A stretch of 25,822 nucleotides of DNA from a virus. Positions 11,195-18,688 of the stretch are shown here, one piece after another; positions within the stretch are counted from its first letter, which is position 1; each line of letters opens with the position of its first letter. Below the pieces are notes generated by a model. It searched no databases and was not told the origin of the DNA. It worked only from the letters and a program-made list of their open reading frames with translations. The stretch lies in the IMG/VR virus record IMGVR_UViG_3300044912_000380, positions 1-25,822 of that record; one strand, 5' to 3'. The position numbers were made by a program, and so were the translations under genes.

Positions 11195-11998
11195 CTACTT
11201 TTCGACTTCACTTTTTCGCCTTTTATATTCAGTAATAGCAGGTAATATATTATTATATTCTTCAGCTACATAGTCTGCTTCTTGGAATAAGATTCCGATG
11301 ATACCCCTTTTTTCTGCATCATCCAGAAACTCAAAGAACTCTTCCATTGTAAAAAAGTCTAGATCCATGCATGTGTCTTCTGCTGGGTGCCTACACTCAT
11401 TGTCGTTTTCGCACTCATATTTACCATCAACAGGACTTTCACTTAGTATTGGCGCTATTGATATTACAACAGATTGATCCTCAATTTCAAAGCGGTTTGC
11501 TTTGTACCAAACGTAGGGAACTATCATGGCAAAGCTGTTCTCGGCGCAGTTATTAAAAACTGTTTCATTTGTGGTGGATACAAAGAATTCATTTGAACTT
11601 ACTTTTTTAAACTCTTTTGCGTACTCAAGCATGTAGTTTGATCTAACTATGCTTGGTGAGCTATCATTTGGCTCTGACAGAATACCTCCGTACGATTGCT
11701 CAAACTTGTTAATATAACCAGTCAAGAAGTTTATAGCAAGTACGCCCTTAGATATGCTGTTGATAGAAGAACATATCATTGATAGGTATTGGGCTGATAT
11801 GGTATATGGCCTGATTGCTATAATGTACTTAAACTTACTTTTTACATCTATAATCCTAGATATTTTTGTAAAGTAATCTCCCATTGTTGGGCCAAATGGA
11901 TACATAACCCCATCCATGCCAGCACTTTTTAGTTCGTTAACCCTACGCTCAAGGGATTCGTTTGTTTGTATGTTTCTTTCAAACCAATACATTTTCAT
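11195..11998 (-). CDS. Luciferase-like flavin monooxygenase homologue, 267 aa
   Basis: Residues about 10-110 resemble the beta/alpha barrel of the bacterial luciferase-like family, best seen against SsuD-type enzymes: an ERRVNELKSAGMDGVMYPFG segment, then FKYIIAIRPYTISAQYLSMI, then SISKGVLAINFLTGY. Family members use reduced FMN or F420 to oxidise small substrates. This protein is shorter than the usual 330-380 residues and lacks an obvious full C-terminal cofactor region, while carrying an added Cys-containing segment (ECENDNECRHPAEDTC). It may be a reduced or repurposed enzyme. It overlaps the upstream membrane-protein gene by 4 bp. Confidence 0.65.
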   Translation of the reverse strand: MKMYWFERNIQTNESLERRVNELKSAGMDGVMYPFGPTMGDYFTKISRIIDVKSKFKYIIAIRPYTISAQYLSMICSSINSISKGVLAINFLTGYINKFEQSYGGILSEPNDSSPSIVRSNYMLEYAKEFKKVSSNEFFVSTTNETVFNNCAENSFAMIVPYVWYKANRFEIEDQSVVISIAPILSESPVDGKYECENDNECRHPAEDTCMDLDFFTMEEFFEFLDDAEKRGIIGILFQEADYVAEEYNNILPAITEYKRRKSEVEK

Positions 11999-12225
11999 AA
12001 TGAAATTTTGCTAACTGGCTCTTTAGACCAACGTAAAAATGATTTGATGTAGACAACTGTGTATGCAACAGCTGCAAATATAAATCCGTATTGACCAGTG
12101 GTCACTGCGTAGATAATCCACAAGCATTCGTTGAATATGAGCCATAACCATGCCCATTTCTTTTTATGACCTACAAAATATATGCCTGTTACACCTATTG
12201 CTGCTAATACATATGACCAATACAT
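11995..12225 (-). CDS. Small membrane protein (PnuC/holin-like), 76 aa
   Basis: Three hydrophobic stretches: 2-18, 24-41 and 46-62, with KKKWAWLWLIFNECLWIIYA in the middle. Phage proteins of this pattern resemble a fragment of PnuC-type nicotinamide riboside transporters; a holin-like role is another possibility. Leader with AAGG 8 nt before the ATG; -10 box TATAAT at 12251-12256 on the minus strand. Confidence 0.7.
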   Translation of the reverse strand: MYWSYVLAAIGVTGIYFVGHKKKWAWLWLIFNECLWIIYAVTTGQYGFIFAAVAYTVVYIKSFLRWSKEPVSKISL

Positions 12226-12250
12226 TTTAAAACCTTATCTATAGATATCT

Positions 12251-12256
12251 ATTATA
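12251..12256 (-). promoter_or_regulatory. -10 box of the 12225 gene unit
   Basis: GG-TATAAT on the minus strand, giving a leader of about 20 nt with GATAAGG as ribosome binding site. Confidence 0.5.
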
Positions 12257-12268
12257 CCATTAGTTTCA

Positions 12269-12877
12269 TTAAAATGGTTGACTGAAATTTTTTCTTCTAA
12301 AACCATCATTATTTGGAAATGGAATATCTTCTGTACCACCAATAAATTCTTTTATCTTTTTACCAATTTCTGGATCTGACAGCTCAACCTCTAAATAATT
12401 ATCTTTATCTTTAAAAAAGTCCTTTACCTTGTCTAAATGCTTTTGCCTTATTGCGTAGAGCTCATCTTCGTCAAGATCTTGAATCTTATTCTTACCTGTT
12501 TTAATATACATATTGCAGTAAGCTTCTTCGAATGGGAAAGGGTCTCTACTAATACCCATTCTATCAATATAATGGTTTTTCATCTTTATCATGGAAGCCA
12601 CCCAATCATCAGCTGGCCTTGTTATATTTATGTACTTAGCATCTGGAAACATTTCATACAGACTATCAAACACTAGGCATGTTGGCATATCAACATGGGC
12701 ATCAGAGTAGGGCAATGATTTAAAGTGATCTAGTATTCCTTCAGCATTTTCAGAAAATTCCCCTAATTTTACTGTTTGAATATTATAGAAATGAGTTGTT
12801 TTAAATCCCTGATCCTTTACAAATTCAGCAAATGATTGGGTTGCATTTCTGCCTAAGCTTACACATAGTACTTTCAT
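12269..12877 (-). CDS. Sulfotransferase-family P-loop protein, 202 aa
   Basis: The N-terminus MKVLCVSLGRNATQSFAEFV is the 5'-phosphosulfate (PAPS) loop in the Sulfotransfer_4-type variant (GxGRtGTxS). DAKYINITRPADDWVASM (about 79-96) is the 3'-phosphate binding strand and helix with the conserved Arg (87) and Trp (92). The family transfers sulfate from PAPS to hydroxyls or amines of small molecules or sugars. The substrate is unknown. A tiny zinc-finger gene overlaps its start by 4 bp. Confidence 0.82.
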   Translation of the reverse strand: MKVLCVSLGRNATQSFAEFVKDQGFKTTHFYNIQTVKLGEFSENAEGILDHFKSLPYSDAHVDMPTCLVFDSLYEMFPDAKYINITRPADDWVASMIKMKNHYIDRMGISRDPFPFEEAYCNMYIKTGKNKIQDLDEDELYAIRQKHLDKVKDFFKDKDNYLEVELSDPEIGKKIKEFIGGTEDIPFPNNDGFRRKNFSQPF

Positions 12878-13011
12878 TTAGATATTATATCATTTTTTGT
12901 TTGATTTTCATGATATTGAATATGGTAGTCTCTTAACTGGTGGGTAACGGCACAGTAACATATTGGACAACTTGTAATCCATTGAGATTTGTCTTCCCAA
13001 TGCTTAGGCAT
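12874..13011 (-). CDS. C2H2-type mini zinc finger protein, 45 aa
   Basis: It contains SCPICYCAVTHQLRDYHIQY followed by H: CPxC, 12-13 residues, then HxxxxH, a classical single C2H2-like finger. The ATG overlaps the stop of the gene upstream (TAATG) and its stop overlaps the sulfotransferase ATG (ATGA), so it is fully embedded in the operon. Possible nucleic-acid or protein binder. Confidence 0.75.
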   Translation of the reverse strand: MPKHWEDKSQWITSCPICYCAVTHQLRDYHIQYHENQTKNDIISK

Positions 13012-13667
13012 TAAATCTCAATATCATAGTATCTCTGGTATAGAATGTTTATTCCACGCTGTATCTCTTCAATATCTTTGCTGTATTTGTCTGCAAGGAT
13101 ACCTTCTACCTTCGCCTTACTTTCACTTTGGCTTCTAGGGAAGTTGCCCAGCTCTTTGTGAAACCACACATCTCCCCAATCAGATTGTTTTTGATCTGAT
13201 AAAATTTCTGCCAACATCTGTTCTTTTGTTAGGCTTTTGGTTATAACTAACTTCGAGGTGTCTTCATGAAACTTGACAATCTTTTTACAAGTTTCATTGT
13301 GGTCTTCAGTAAAACGATGAAATGGAGCTATAAAAAATTTAGGCGACTCTATTAAATATTCTACGTACTCTTTGTATCTTGATATAATTACATCTAAATT
13401 ATTGTTATCTGAATCTATACCATCATTATATAGACTATTTTTATGAACATAATCTCTGTATACCTTGGAGGATACTATTGAGGCAAACGCATCTCTTACT
13501 GGCACTATAAATGGATCTGCCCCTTTGTACTGTTTAAGAGTATTTATGTCATGACTTCTTACTGTTTTTATCTGCACATCATCCATAGATTTATCAATAA
13601 CAGTTGACAAATATACGTTACCAGATCTTTCTAGTCCGTCTAAGTAAATTACCCTATTTCTATCCAT
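13011..13667 (-). CDS. Sulfotransferase-like P-loop protein, 218 aa
   Basis: The start MDRNRVIYLDGLERSGNVYL contains a P-loop of the 'GxxRSGNTYL' sulfotransferase type; DPFIVPVRDAFASIVSS (about 51-67) is the expected second motif (Arg58, Asp59). A role in sulfating a glycan, lipid or peptide is inferred. Its ATG lies 4 nt after the 3' end of a tRNA-like gene, whose CTGGAG end supplies the ribosome binding site. Confidence 0.7.
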   Translation of the reverse strand: MDRNRVIYLDGLERSGNVYLSTVIDKSMDDVQIKTVRSHDINTLKQYKGADPFIVPVRDAFASIVSSKVYRDYVHKNSLYNDGIDSDNNNLDVIISRYKEYVEYLIESPKFFIAPFHRFTEDHNETCKKIVKFHEDTSKLVITKSLTKEQMLAEILSDQKQSDWGDVWFHKELGNFPRSQSESKAKVEGILADKYSKDIEEIQRGINILYQRYYDIEI

Positions 13668-13671
13668 TATG

Positions 13672-13742
13672 CTCCAGGTGAAGGAATCGGACCTTCATTG
13701 TCGGTTTCGGAAACCGCTCTACGACCATTATAGGAACCTGAA
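13672..13742 (-). tRNA. tRNA-Arg-like gene (anticodon CCG)
   Basis: On the minus strand a cloverleaf can be drawn: acceptor TTCAGGT with ACCTGGA (one G-U), D-arm CTAT/GTAG, anticodon arm GCGGT/ACCGA with loop TTCCGAA (anticodon CCG), variable CAAT, T-arm GAAGG/CCTTC with loop TCCGATT, discriminator G. Odd points: base 1 is U, the T-loop has C at 55, the outer anticodon pair is mismatched, and no CCA is encoded. It may be a diverged or decayed phage tRNA. Confidence 0.6.
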
Positions 13743-13745
13743 ATT

Positions 13746-14111
13746 CTATTCTGCTTTGCTTAGGAATTGATCTTCCCATAATCCAATTAGGGATTTGTTA
13801 CCAATATCGTCAAAGTAGTAACGCTTTGCGTTACTATCATGTGTCCAACCATACCATGTATCTCCTTCACACCAACTCAATGATGCTGTCTCCATAGATT
13901 CTGGGTCACTCATAATGCTATCTAAATGATCATATAGGTGAACTTCATCGAAAATATATTCTCTAAGGCTTGTCCAACTGAATATACGTCTTGCTAACCA
14001 TTCAATCATTATCCAACCATCCTCTGCTGTTGTAGCCAAGCCATATAGTTTAAGAATATAAATAGGCCTAGCATAATTATAAAGAATGGCTTCACTTTGC
14101 ACACCACACAT
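13746..14111 (-). CDS. Hypothetical protein, 121 aa
   Basis: Starts MCGVQSEAILYNYARPIYIL; rich in Trp, Tyr and acidic residues (DGWIMIEWLARRIFSWTS, later SWCEGDTWYGWTHDSN). No membrane signal or catalytic motif I recognise. The start overlaps a tiny upstream gene (14092-14184). Transcription continues into the tRNA-like gene. Confidence 0.65.
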   Translation of the reverse strand: MCGVQSEAILYNYARPIYILKLYGLATTAEDGWIMIEWLARRIFSWTSLREYIFDEVHLYDHLDSIMSDPESMETASLSWCEGDTWYGWTHDSNAKRYYFDDIGNKSLIGLWEDQFLSKAE

Positions 14112-14184
14112 TATTATCTGACATAGTCTGGTGGTTATCCCAATACTCTATGTTTTCTCTGTACATTCCGCATTTATTGCACAT
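14092..14184 (-). CDS. Cys-rich micro-protein, 30 aa
   Basis: MCNKCGMYREN at the start and VWCAK at the end: CxxC and a third Cys. It overlaps both neighbours by 11 to 20 bp. A mini zinc knuckle is plausible. Confidence 0.5.
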   Translation of the reverse strand: MCNKCGMYRENIEYWDNHQTMSDNNVWCAK

Positions 14185-14284
14185 CTTCTTTTGGATCCTT
14201 TTCCCATTTAAGCTTTCCATCTTTATATACTGGCCAATATCCTAATGAACGCCAATCCATTTTCATAATCTTAGGCTCTTTCAT
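14174..14284 (-). CDS. Micro-protein, 36 aa
   Basis: Basic/aromatic (MDWRSLGYWPVYKDGKLKW). The start overlaps the upstream stop (ATGA) and the end overlaps the next start by 11 bp. Unknown. Confidence 0.5.
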   Translation of the reverse strand: MKEPKIMKMDWRSLGYWPVYKDGKLKWEKDPKEDVQ

Positions 14285-14412
14285 ACTGCCACCTGAATTG
14301 GAATCATTGCAGTACATCTTTCACAATATTGATATGTTGAGCCAGTATAGGGACATGTGCCAGCATCTACAAGAGTATGTCCAGCTATTCGGCAAACTAT
14401 TTTTTTTATCAT
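14281..14412 (-). CDS. Small zinc-ribbon protein, 43 aa
   Basis: Contains CRIAGH, then CPYTG and YCERCTAM: Cys/His at the start and a CxxC at the end, the arrangement of a family of tiny zinc proteins recurrent in actinophages. First gene after a consensus promoter (TTGACA/TATAAT, 17 bp), with almost no leader. Confidence 0.75.
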   Translation of the reverse strand: MIKKIVCRIAGHTLVDAGTCPYTGSTYQYCERCTAMIPIQVAV

Positions 14413-14420
14413 TATAGTTT

Positions 14421-14449
14421 ATTATATAATATAAACTAAATACTGTCAA
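14421..14449 (-). promoter_or_regulatory. Consensus leftward promoter
   Basis: TTGACA, 17 bp, TATAAT on the minus strand, the best promoter match in the right arm; ATG at 14412 follows 8 nt later. Confidence 0.85.
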
Positions 14450-14454
14450 TAGAT

Positions 14455-15237
14455 TTATTTTTTATTAAAATTAATTAAAGCTTCTTCAAGTGCGTGGTAA
14501 GGTTCACCCAAAGCTGAAGTTATTCCTGTTCCAGTGTGCATAAATAAAAAGATGTATGTTTTATTTCCAGACAAAACTTCATTAACTGAATGAGAGGTCA
14601 AGCAGGGAAGAAAAACTATGCTACCAGCAGATGGCTTTATTGAATATCCCAGATCATCAAAGACAATCTCTCCACCTTCGTAGTTATCGTTAAGATATAT
14701 AAGAGATGTCCAGTCCATAGTGTTTTTTGGATTCAATATATTTCTATCTATATGTGGTCCCATGCCACCGCCAGTTCTATACTTTCTAATACAATAGTTT
14801 CTGGTTATGTGGTGAGGCAAATCATTATTTGTTTTTTCTGACCAAATTTTTAAGGCGTTTATGTAGTCATCTTCTATCATCTTAATAGCTGGCAAAGATT
14901 TCTGATGATCTACGCTATTACTAGCATGTTCAGATATATCTTTTTTTGGCCAAAAGTTGTTATTATCGTTGTAAGACAAATCCCAATCTAGTAGCTTAGA
15001 AACACCTCTCAACGAGTGTTCATTATCTGGAAATATTTGCTCCCATTTTGTCATATCGTATGGGTCTAAGCTAACTGGATAACCATCAATCCATGTAGTC
15101 CATGATGGAAAAACTTTTAGAATTTCTGGGTTTTCGTTGTTTAATTCTACAAAATCTAAAAACTCTTTAGCTTTAGGAAATGCATTTTCTATGTATATTA
15201 CGCCACCAGGCATGTCGTGAATTATAGGAGTAGTCAT
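14455..15237 (-). CDS. 2OG-Fe(II) oxygenase (prolyl-4-hydroxylase type), 260 aa
   Basis: The C-terminal half shows the double-stranded beta-helix core: GGGMGPHIDR gives Fe ligands His162 and Asp164, SLIYLNDNYEGGEIVFDD is the typical strand pair, SIVFLPCLTSHSVNEV supplies His216, and Lys226 is the candidate 2-oxoglutarate anchor. These enzymes hydroxylate proteins, peptides or small molecules. The N-terminal 140 residues are specific and unassigned. The ATG lies 6 nt after TATAAT, so the mRNA should be leaderless. Confidence 0.9.
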   Translation of the reverse strand: MTTPIIHDMPGGVIYIENAFPKAKEFLDFVELNNENPEILKVFPSWTTWIDGYPVSLDPYDMTKWEQIFPDNEHSLRGVSKLLDWDLSYNDNNNFWPKKDISEHASNSVDHQKSLPAIKMIEDDYINALKIWSEKTNNDLPHHITRNYCIRKYRTGGGMGPHIDRNILNPKNTMDWTSLIYLNDNYEGGEIVFDDLGYSIKPSAGSIVFLPCLTSHSVNEVLSGNKTYIFLFMHTGTGITSALGEPYHALEEALINFNKK

Positions 15238-15243
15238 AGAATA

Positions 15244-15249
15244 ATTATA
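15244..15249 (-). promoter_or_regulatory. -10 box of a leaderless unit (oxygenase at 15237)
   Basis: TGC-TATAAT on the minus strand, 6 nt before the ATG; it lies in the end of the upstream gene (15245-15433). Confidence 0.65.
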
Positions 15250-15433
15250 GCACCTCTTTGTTTATTGCTTCTTTAATGACTGGGTCCAGCCTGTCCCAAT
15301 GACCATTTTCGCTACCCTGATAAGCTACACCAGTTTCTCTATCAATCAAAAGCCATTTTTCTGGACACTTAGTTTTAACCTGCAATGTAACAGATTTTAA
15401 TATAGTTTTAAATTTAAATCCAGGTCTCAACAT
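15245..15433 (-). CDS. Hypothetical protein, 62 aa
   Basis: Contains KCPEKWLLIDRETGVAYQG, then HWDRLD. It overlaps the GroES gene end by one base in tandem. Probably a small beta domain; function unknown. Confidence 0.7.
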   Translation of the reverse strand: MLRPGFKFKTILKSVTLQVKTKCPEKWLLIDRETGVAYQGSENGHWDRLDPVIKEAINKEVL

Positions 15434-15730
15434 TTATCCTTTTATTGCGAGCACACTTTTTGTATTTAGAAGTAAGTACTTTTCTCCATCTGCATCTTCA
15501 ATGTCAGTTCCGCTATTTTGATTATAATAAACTGTATCATCAACTTTAAGTCCAGATATAGGAATCAGCTCTCCCTTGTAGTTGTATTCTCCATTGCCTA
15601 AATCTAAAATCTTTCCAGTTCTAAGGTTAGATTCACTTAATGAAGCCATGAGCACTATGCCAGAAGAGGTAGTCCTGTCCTCTACTTTATCTTCTTTAAT
15701 TAATAAGAGGTTGCCAAATGGCTTTATCAT
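15434..15730 (-). CDS. groES: Co-chaperonin GroES (Cpn10), 98 aa
   Basis: The sequence follows Cpn10 from end to end: PFGNLLLIKEDKVED, a mobile loop (TTSSGIVLMAS) equivalent to the GroEL-binding loop, GKILDLGNGEYN, KVDDTVYYNQNSGTDIE and a final KYLLLNTKSVLAIKG. Length is normal for the family. It would cap the host GroEL to assist folding of phage proteins, as known for T4 Gp31. No groEL is nearby, so it must use the host chaperonin. Confidence 0.9.
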   Translation of the reverse strand: MIKPFGNLLLIKEDKVEDRTTSSGIVLMASLSESNLRTGKILDLGNGEYNYKGELIPISGLKVDDTVYYNQNSGTDIEDADGEKYLLLNTKSVLAIKG

Positions 15731-15740
15731 CTAAGTATTC

Positions 15741-15902
15741 CTATTCTTCAAAAAATTCTTGGGTTTCCCAAAATTTATCTTTTTTGTATTGCTCTTGAAT
15801 TCTTTTTGCATTAAAAATAAAAGACATATCTCGATAAAGCTTAAAGCCTAAATATGCTGATAAAACAAATACAATTAATCCAATTATAATAAAGTTATTC
15901 AT
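15741..15902 (-). CDS. Single-pass membrane protein, 53 aa
   Basis: Residues 4-19 (FIIIGLIVFVLSAYLG) form a transmembrane helix, followed by a charged cytoplasmic tail with KRIQEQYKKDKFWETQEFFE. ATG sits 6 nt after TATAAT (leaderless). Could be a spanin-like or regulatory peptide; nothing confirms it. Confidence 0.7.
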   Translation of the reverse strand: MNNFIIIGLIVFVLSAYLGFKLYRDMSFIFNAKRIQEQYKKDKFWETQEFFEE

Positions 15903-15908
15903 ACTACT

Positions 15909-15914
15909 ATTATA
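15909..15914 (-). promoter_or_regulatory. -10 box of a leaderless unit (gene at 15902)
   Basis: TG-TATAAT on the minus strand, 6 nt before the ATG. Confidence 0.65.
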
Positions 15915-15940
15915 CATTCTTAGGATAATATTGTCAATGC

Positions 15941-16477
15941 TTATATTTCTTTATTTAGTGAATTAACAACTAGATCAACATCGCTTATTTTGACATAACC
16001 GCCTAAGCTTAAAACTATTCTATTCTTTGTTCCTACTACTGGGGTGCTCATGTGAGCCCATTTAGAAGCAATGTTTATCCAAGACTGTCCTTCTTCTATA
16101 CTGTACTCTTTACCATCTACCACTGGCATTCCACCGCCATCTGGCTTGGACACTAAAAAGTTAAGCCTAAAGTGCTCGTAACCATCAATTGTTGAATCTC
16201 TATGTGGGTGTACAAATCCACTTTCACCATTTACTCCTATAAAAATTCCATAAACTGGCTCTTCTAAAAATGAATTTATTCCAATCTCTTTAAATTTTTG
16301 AGATCTTATTGTTTTTAAGTAATCTGTTACTGGTGTATCAACATTAGTCACGCTGCAGTATCTTCTTGCGTTACCATTGTTTTTAAAGAACTTATCGTTG
16401 TCAAAGTTGTTAAGGACAAAGTCAATTACGGCTGCAGATTCTTCTGTGCTCAATACTGATTCTGTTTTAATTTTCAT
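15941..16477 (-). CDS. 2OG-Fe(II)-type oxygenase, 178 aa
   Basis: GFVHPHRDS (88-95) supplies His92 and Asp94; NFLVSKPDGGGMPVV is the expected strand and glycine turn; WINIASKWAH provides His142; NRIVLSLGG provides Arg153 for the 2-oxoglutarate carboxylate. A complete double-stranded beta-helix dioxygenase of minimal size. It overlaps the next oxygenase gene by 11 bp, so both are likely co-translated. Confidence 0.85.
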   Translation of the reverse strand: MKIKTESVLSTEESAAVIDFVLNNFDNDKFFKNNGNARRYCSVTNVDTPVTDYLKTIRSQKFKEIGINSFLEEPVYGIFIGVNGESGFVHPHRDSTIDGYEHFRLNFLVSKPDGGGMPVVDGKEYSIEEGQSWINIASKWAHMSTPVVGTKNRIVLSLGGYVKISDVDLVVNSLNKEI

Positions 16478-17030
16478 TTAAAACCTCTTCTGGAATTATA
16501 TCTACCACTAGATGAACTCTATCGGTATCACCATCGTTAAAAACTGAATGATAGGCAGTGTTATTTATTTCCCAACACTCGCCAACTTTCATAAACTTAA
16601 GCTCATCATTGACTGTATATGAAACCTTATCATTTGTTAAAATTGGTATGTGAAATCTTCTTACATTGGAAAGATACCAGCCTGAATCCCTGTGATGCGG
16701 CACATTTTTTTTAGAGGGAAGCTTGATATACATAACTCTTGCAACTAGCCCAGGATGAATACTCAATAGTGAATCAATTATATGTTTTATTTCAAGGTAG
16801 TGCTCTTCCTTGACATACTTTTTTTCTACATTAATTTCAGATCCTGGAGTCCACGTCAGAGGAAAGTTTTGAATCATGTAGGTATATGTGTCTTTGTGCT
16901 CTTTAAACATATGTTGCCTGCTTGTATCAATAGCCCACTCTTTATCAAACCTAGACACTGATTTTGATATCTCAGACACATCAAATGTGTCTATATATCT
17001 ATAACTAGATACATTATTTTTCATCTTCAA
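16467..17030 (-). CDS. Aspartyl/asparaginyl beta-hydroxylase-like oxygenase, 187 aa
   Basis: Strong family pattern: RVMYIKLPSKKNVPHHRDSG with His113 and Asp115, then RRFHIPILTNDKVSY with Arg125 and His127, KVGECWEINNTAYHSVFND with His161, and RVHLVVDI with Arg171. This is the Asp_Arg_Hydrox-type fold; homologues hydroxylate protein side chains or small molecules. It overlaps a sulfotransferase gene upstream by 17 bp. Confidence 0.88.
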   Translation of the reverse strand: MKMKNNVSSYRYIDTFDVSEISKSVSRFDKEWAIDTSRQHMFKEHKDTYTYMIQNFPLTWTPGSEINVEKKYVKEEHYLEIKHIIDSLLSIHPGLVARVMYIKLPSKKNVPHHRDSGWYLSNVRRFHIPILTNDKVSYTVNDELKFMKVGECWEINNTAYHSVFNDGDTDRVHLVVDIIPEEVLNEN

Positions 17031-17817
17031 TTTCCTTTAGGTGCTTGTATACTGAATAGTCTATGTAGTTATTTTCTATTATTTTTTCTTTTTCTGAATC
17101 TGTTAGCAGGCTAAGTAGTTCTGAACTAGACATAAGATTTCCATCTCCATAATTAGCAGTGCCAATGTTAATCTTATTTTCTGCAAACTTTATATCTACG
17201 TTATAATTATCTTTAAACCAACTATTTATTTCTTGTTTAAATAAGTCTATGTTGTCTAAAGTAGATTTTATCTTAAACTTATTTATTTGAGACATTGCGT
17301 TTTCTAGTGTCGTATGATCGTTTTCTACAAACCAAGTAAACGCTTCCCCCTTTTTTAAAAATGGGTACATCAGATCCTCGTAATGATCTTTGTAAAAGGT
17401 CATAGGATTAAAAGATCTTTCGTCTGCTGGATTACAAATAAATCTAGACTGATAGTTATTGTGTAGTTCAAAGTTAGGGTCCTCAAACAAATAGTATCTT
17501 AGCTTTTCTATCGGGAGGCTTTTTTCAGTATACTCAGGCCTATTATAAAGAGCCTTATTGTATACGAAATTAAAGTAGCTTACTCTTGCCTCAATTGGAT
17601 TTCTTACTATAGTTGCAACGTCAAGGCTAGGAACTTTTTCTATGGGATAAGTACCAGCATGCATAGATATGTAAGGCTTATTAACAAATCCATTGTTATT
17701 TGGAAAGTGGGTAGTAATATGATGAGCTATATTATTTTCATCTAATGACTCTTTTATATTTTTAGATATATACTGTCCCGCTGTTTTGGGTATGTGCAAA
17801 AAGTAAAGTTGTTTCAC
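17014..17817 (-). CDS. Sulfotransferase (Sulfotransfer_2-type), 267 aa
   Basis: LHIPKTAGQYI (7-17) is the PAPS 5'-loop signature shared with heparan-sulfate 2-O and bacterial carbohydrate sulfotransferases. DVATIVRNPIEARVSYFNF (66-84) holds the 3'-phosphate motif with Arg72. The remainder is helical as expected. Likely sulfates a glycan on the host surface or on phage material. It overlaps the oxygenase genes on both sides (4 and 17 bp), linking sulfation with oxidation. Confidence 0.87.
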   Translation of the reverse strand: MKQLYFLHIPKTAGQYISKNIKESLDENNIAHHITTHFPNNNGFVNKPYISMHAGTYPIEKVPSLDVATIVRNPIEARVSYFNFVYNKALYNRPEYTEKSLPIEKLRYYLFEDPNFELHNNYQSRFICNPADERSFNPMTFYKDHYEDLMYPFLKKGEAFTWFVENDHTTLENAMSQINKFKIKSTLDNIDLFKQEINSWFKDNYNVDIKFAENKINIGTANYGDGNLMSSSELLSLLTDSEKEKIIENNYIDYSVYKHLKEIEDEK

Positions 17818-18641
17818 AGATGCATCTCATTCCACTTGTTTAGGCTTCTTCCCTGGGCAAATGAAGCTTCCTTATGTCTTTCCCTGAGTATGTCTTTCCA
17901 CTCTTCTTCAGTATGCTGAGATTTTTCCATGTGCCAATCTTCAGATCCTGGATACTCATACCTCCAATAAGCTCTTATGAGAGCCTTTGAGCCATTTTTA
18001 GCTATCATTGGGCTGTGGTAAAAGGGATGTCCAGAAGGAAACATTACAAGATCGCCTGCGCCTGGCTTGTAAAATATATGATTAATCAGAGTTTCTTTAT
18101 CATCGCTTAACTCTATAAGATTTATTCCTCCGTCATCATAATCATCATTTAAGTAAAAAAGACATGTTGTTCCAAACTTTAGTCCAGGGTCTTTTCTTCT
18201 TTCTTCCTGAAAATCAGTATGGTAATTCATTCCTTGAGCAGAGTTTACTCCCATGCCGTCTTTATAGTAGGCTATGTCAACAGAATCCCAACAAAAATTA
18301 TCATAGTCAACTTTTACTGAATCAAAGTAATTTTTAGAGGACTCATGAAAAACTTTAAATAGCTCTGACACATATTTATTATTTGATATATCATCATCCT
18401 TTTCAGCAAAATGATCGCTTGAGAAAACAGACCACTCATCTTCTGTAGGGAAAGACTCAAAGCATTTAGCTCTGGTAGGTATAAGTATGTGAAATCCAAA
18501 CTCATACCAGGGAATGGACTTATCGCTGTGGTTTGTTAAATAAAAATCTAGCATTTCTTTTGAGCCTTTAAAAACATTTTTAAAAACCCAAACTTTTTCA
18601 TGAAGTTTTTCTACTTCTACTTCATTGCCATTTATTATCAA
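17814..18641 (-). CDS. 2OG-Fe(II) oxygenase, 275 aa (TTG start)
   Basis: Core motifs: MNYHTDFQEE (His141, Asp143), TTCLFYLNDDYDDGGINLI, KPGAGDLVMFPSGHPFYHSP (His209), and ALIRAYWRY (Arg223). The C-terminal 45 residues (DWHMEKSQHTEEEWKDIL) are charged and family-specific. The start is a TTG with only a distant AAGG upstream. First gene of the four-gene overlapping oxygenase/sulfotransferase cluster 15941-18641. Confidence 0.88.
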   Translation of the reverse strand: MIINGNEVEVEKLHEKVWVFKNVFKGSKEMLDFYLTNHSDKSIPWYEFGFHILIPTRAKCFESFPTEDEWSVFSSDHFAEKDDDISNNKYVSELFKVFHESSKNYFDSVKVDYDNFCWDSVDIAYYKDGMGVNSAQGMNYHTDFQEERRKDPGLKFGTTCLFYLNDDYDDGGINLIELSDDKETLINHIFYKPGAGDLVMFPSGHPFYHSPMIAKNGSKALIRAYWRYEYPGSEDWHMEKSQHTEEEWKDILRERHKEASFAQGRSLNKWNEMHL

Positions 18642-18663
18642 CTTAAAACACCTAACCTTAAGT

Positions 18664-18686
18664 AACGCTAATGTATTATTAAGCGT
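18664..18686 (-). terminator. Hairpin before the oxygenase cluster
   Basis: On the minus strand AACGCT(T)AAT pairs with ATTAGCGTT around a short loop with one bulge. It may end the 19513-18689 unit; no long T-run. Confidence 0.45.
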
Positions 18687-18688
18687 TG

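Noticed and set aside
4036-13742. Mobile element or insertion sequence
   Set aside because: No transposase, recombinase or terminal inverted repeats were found. The repeated blocks seen are short regulatory modules.
18314-18505. A 63-codon leftward frame inside the oxygenase at 17814-18641
   Set aside because: It is an alternative frame of the same strand within a gene with all catalytic motifs.
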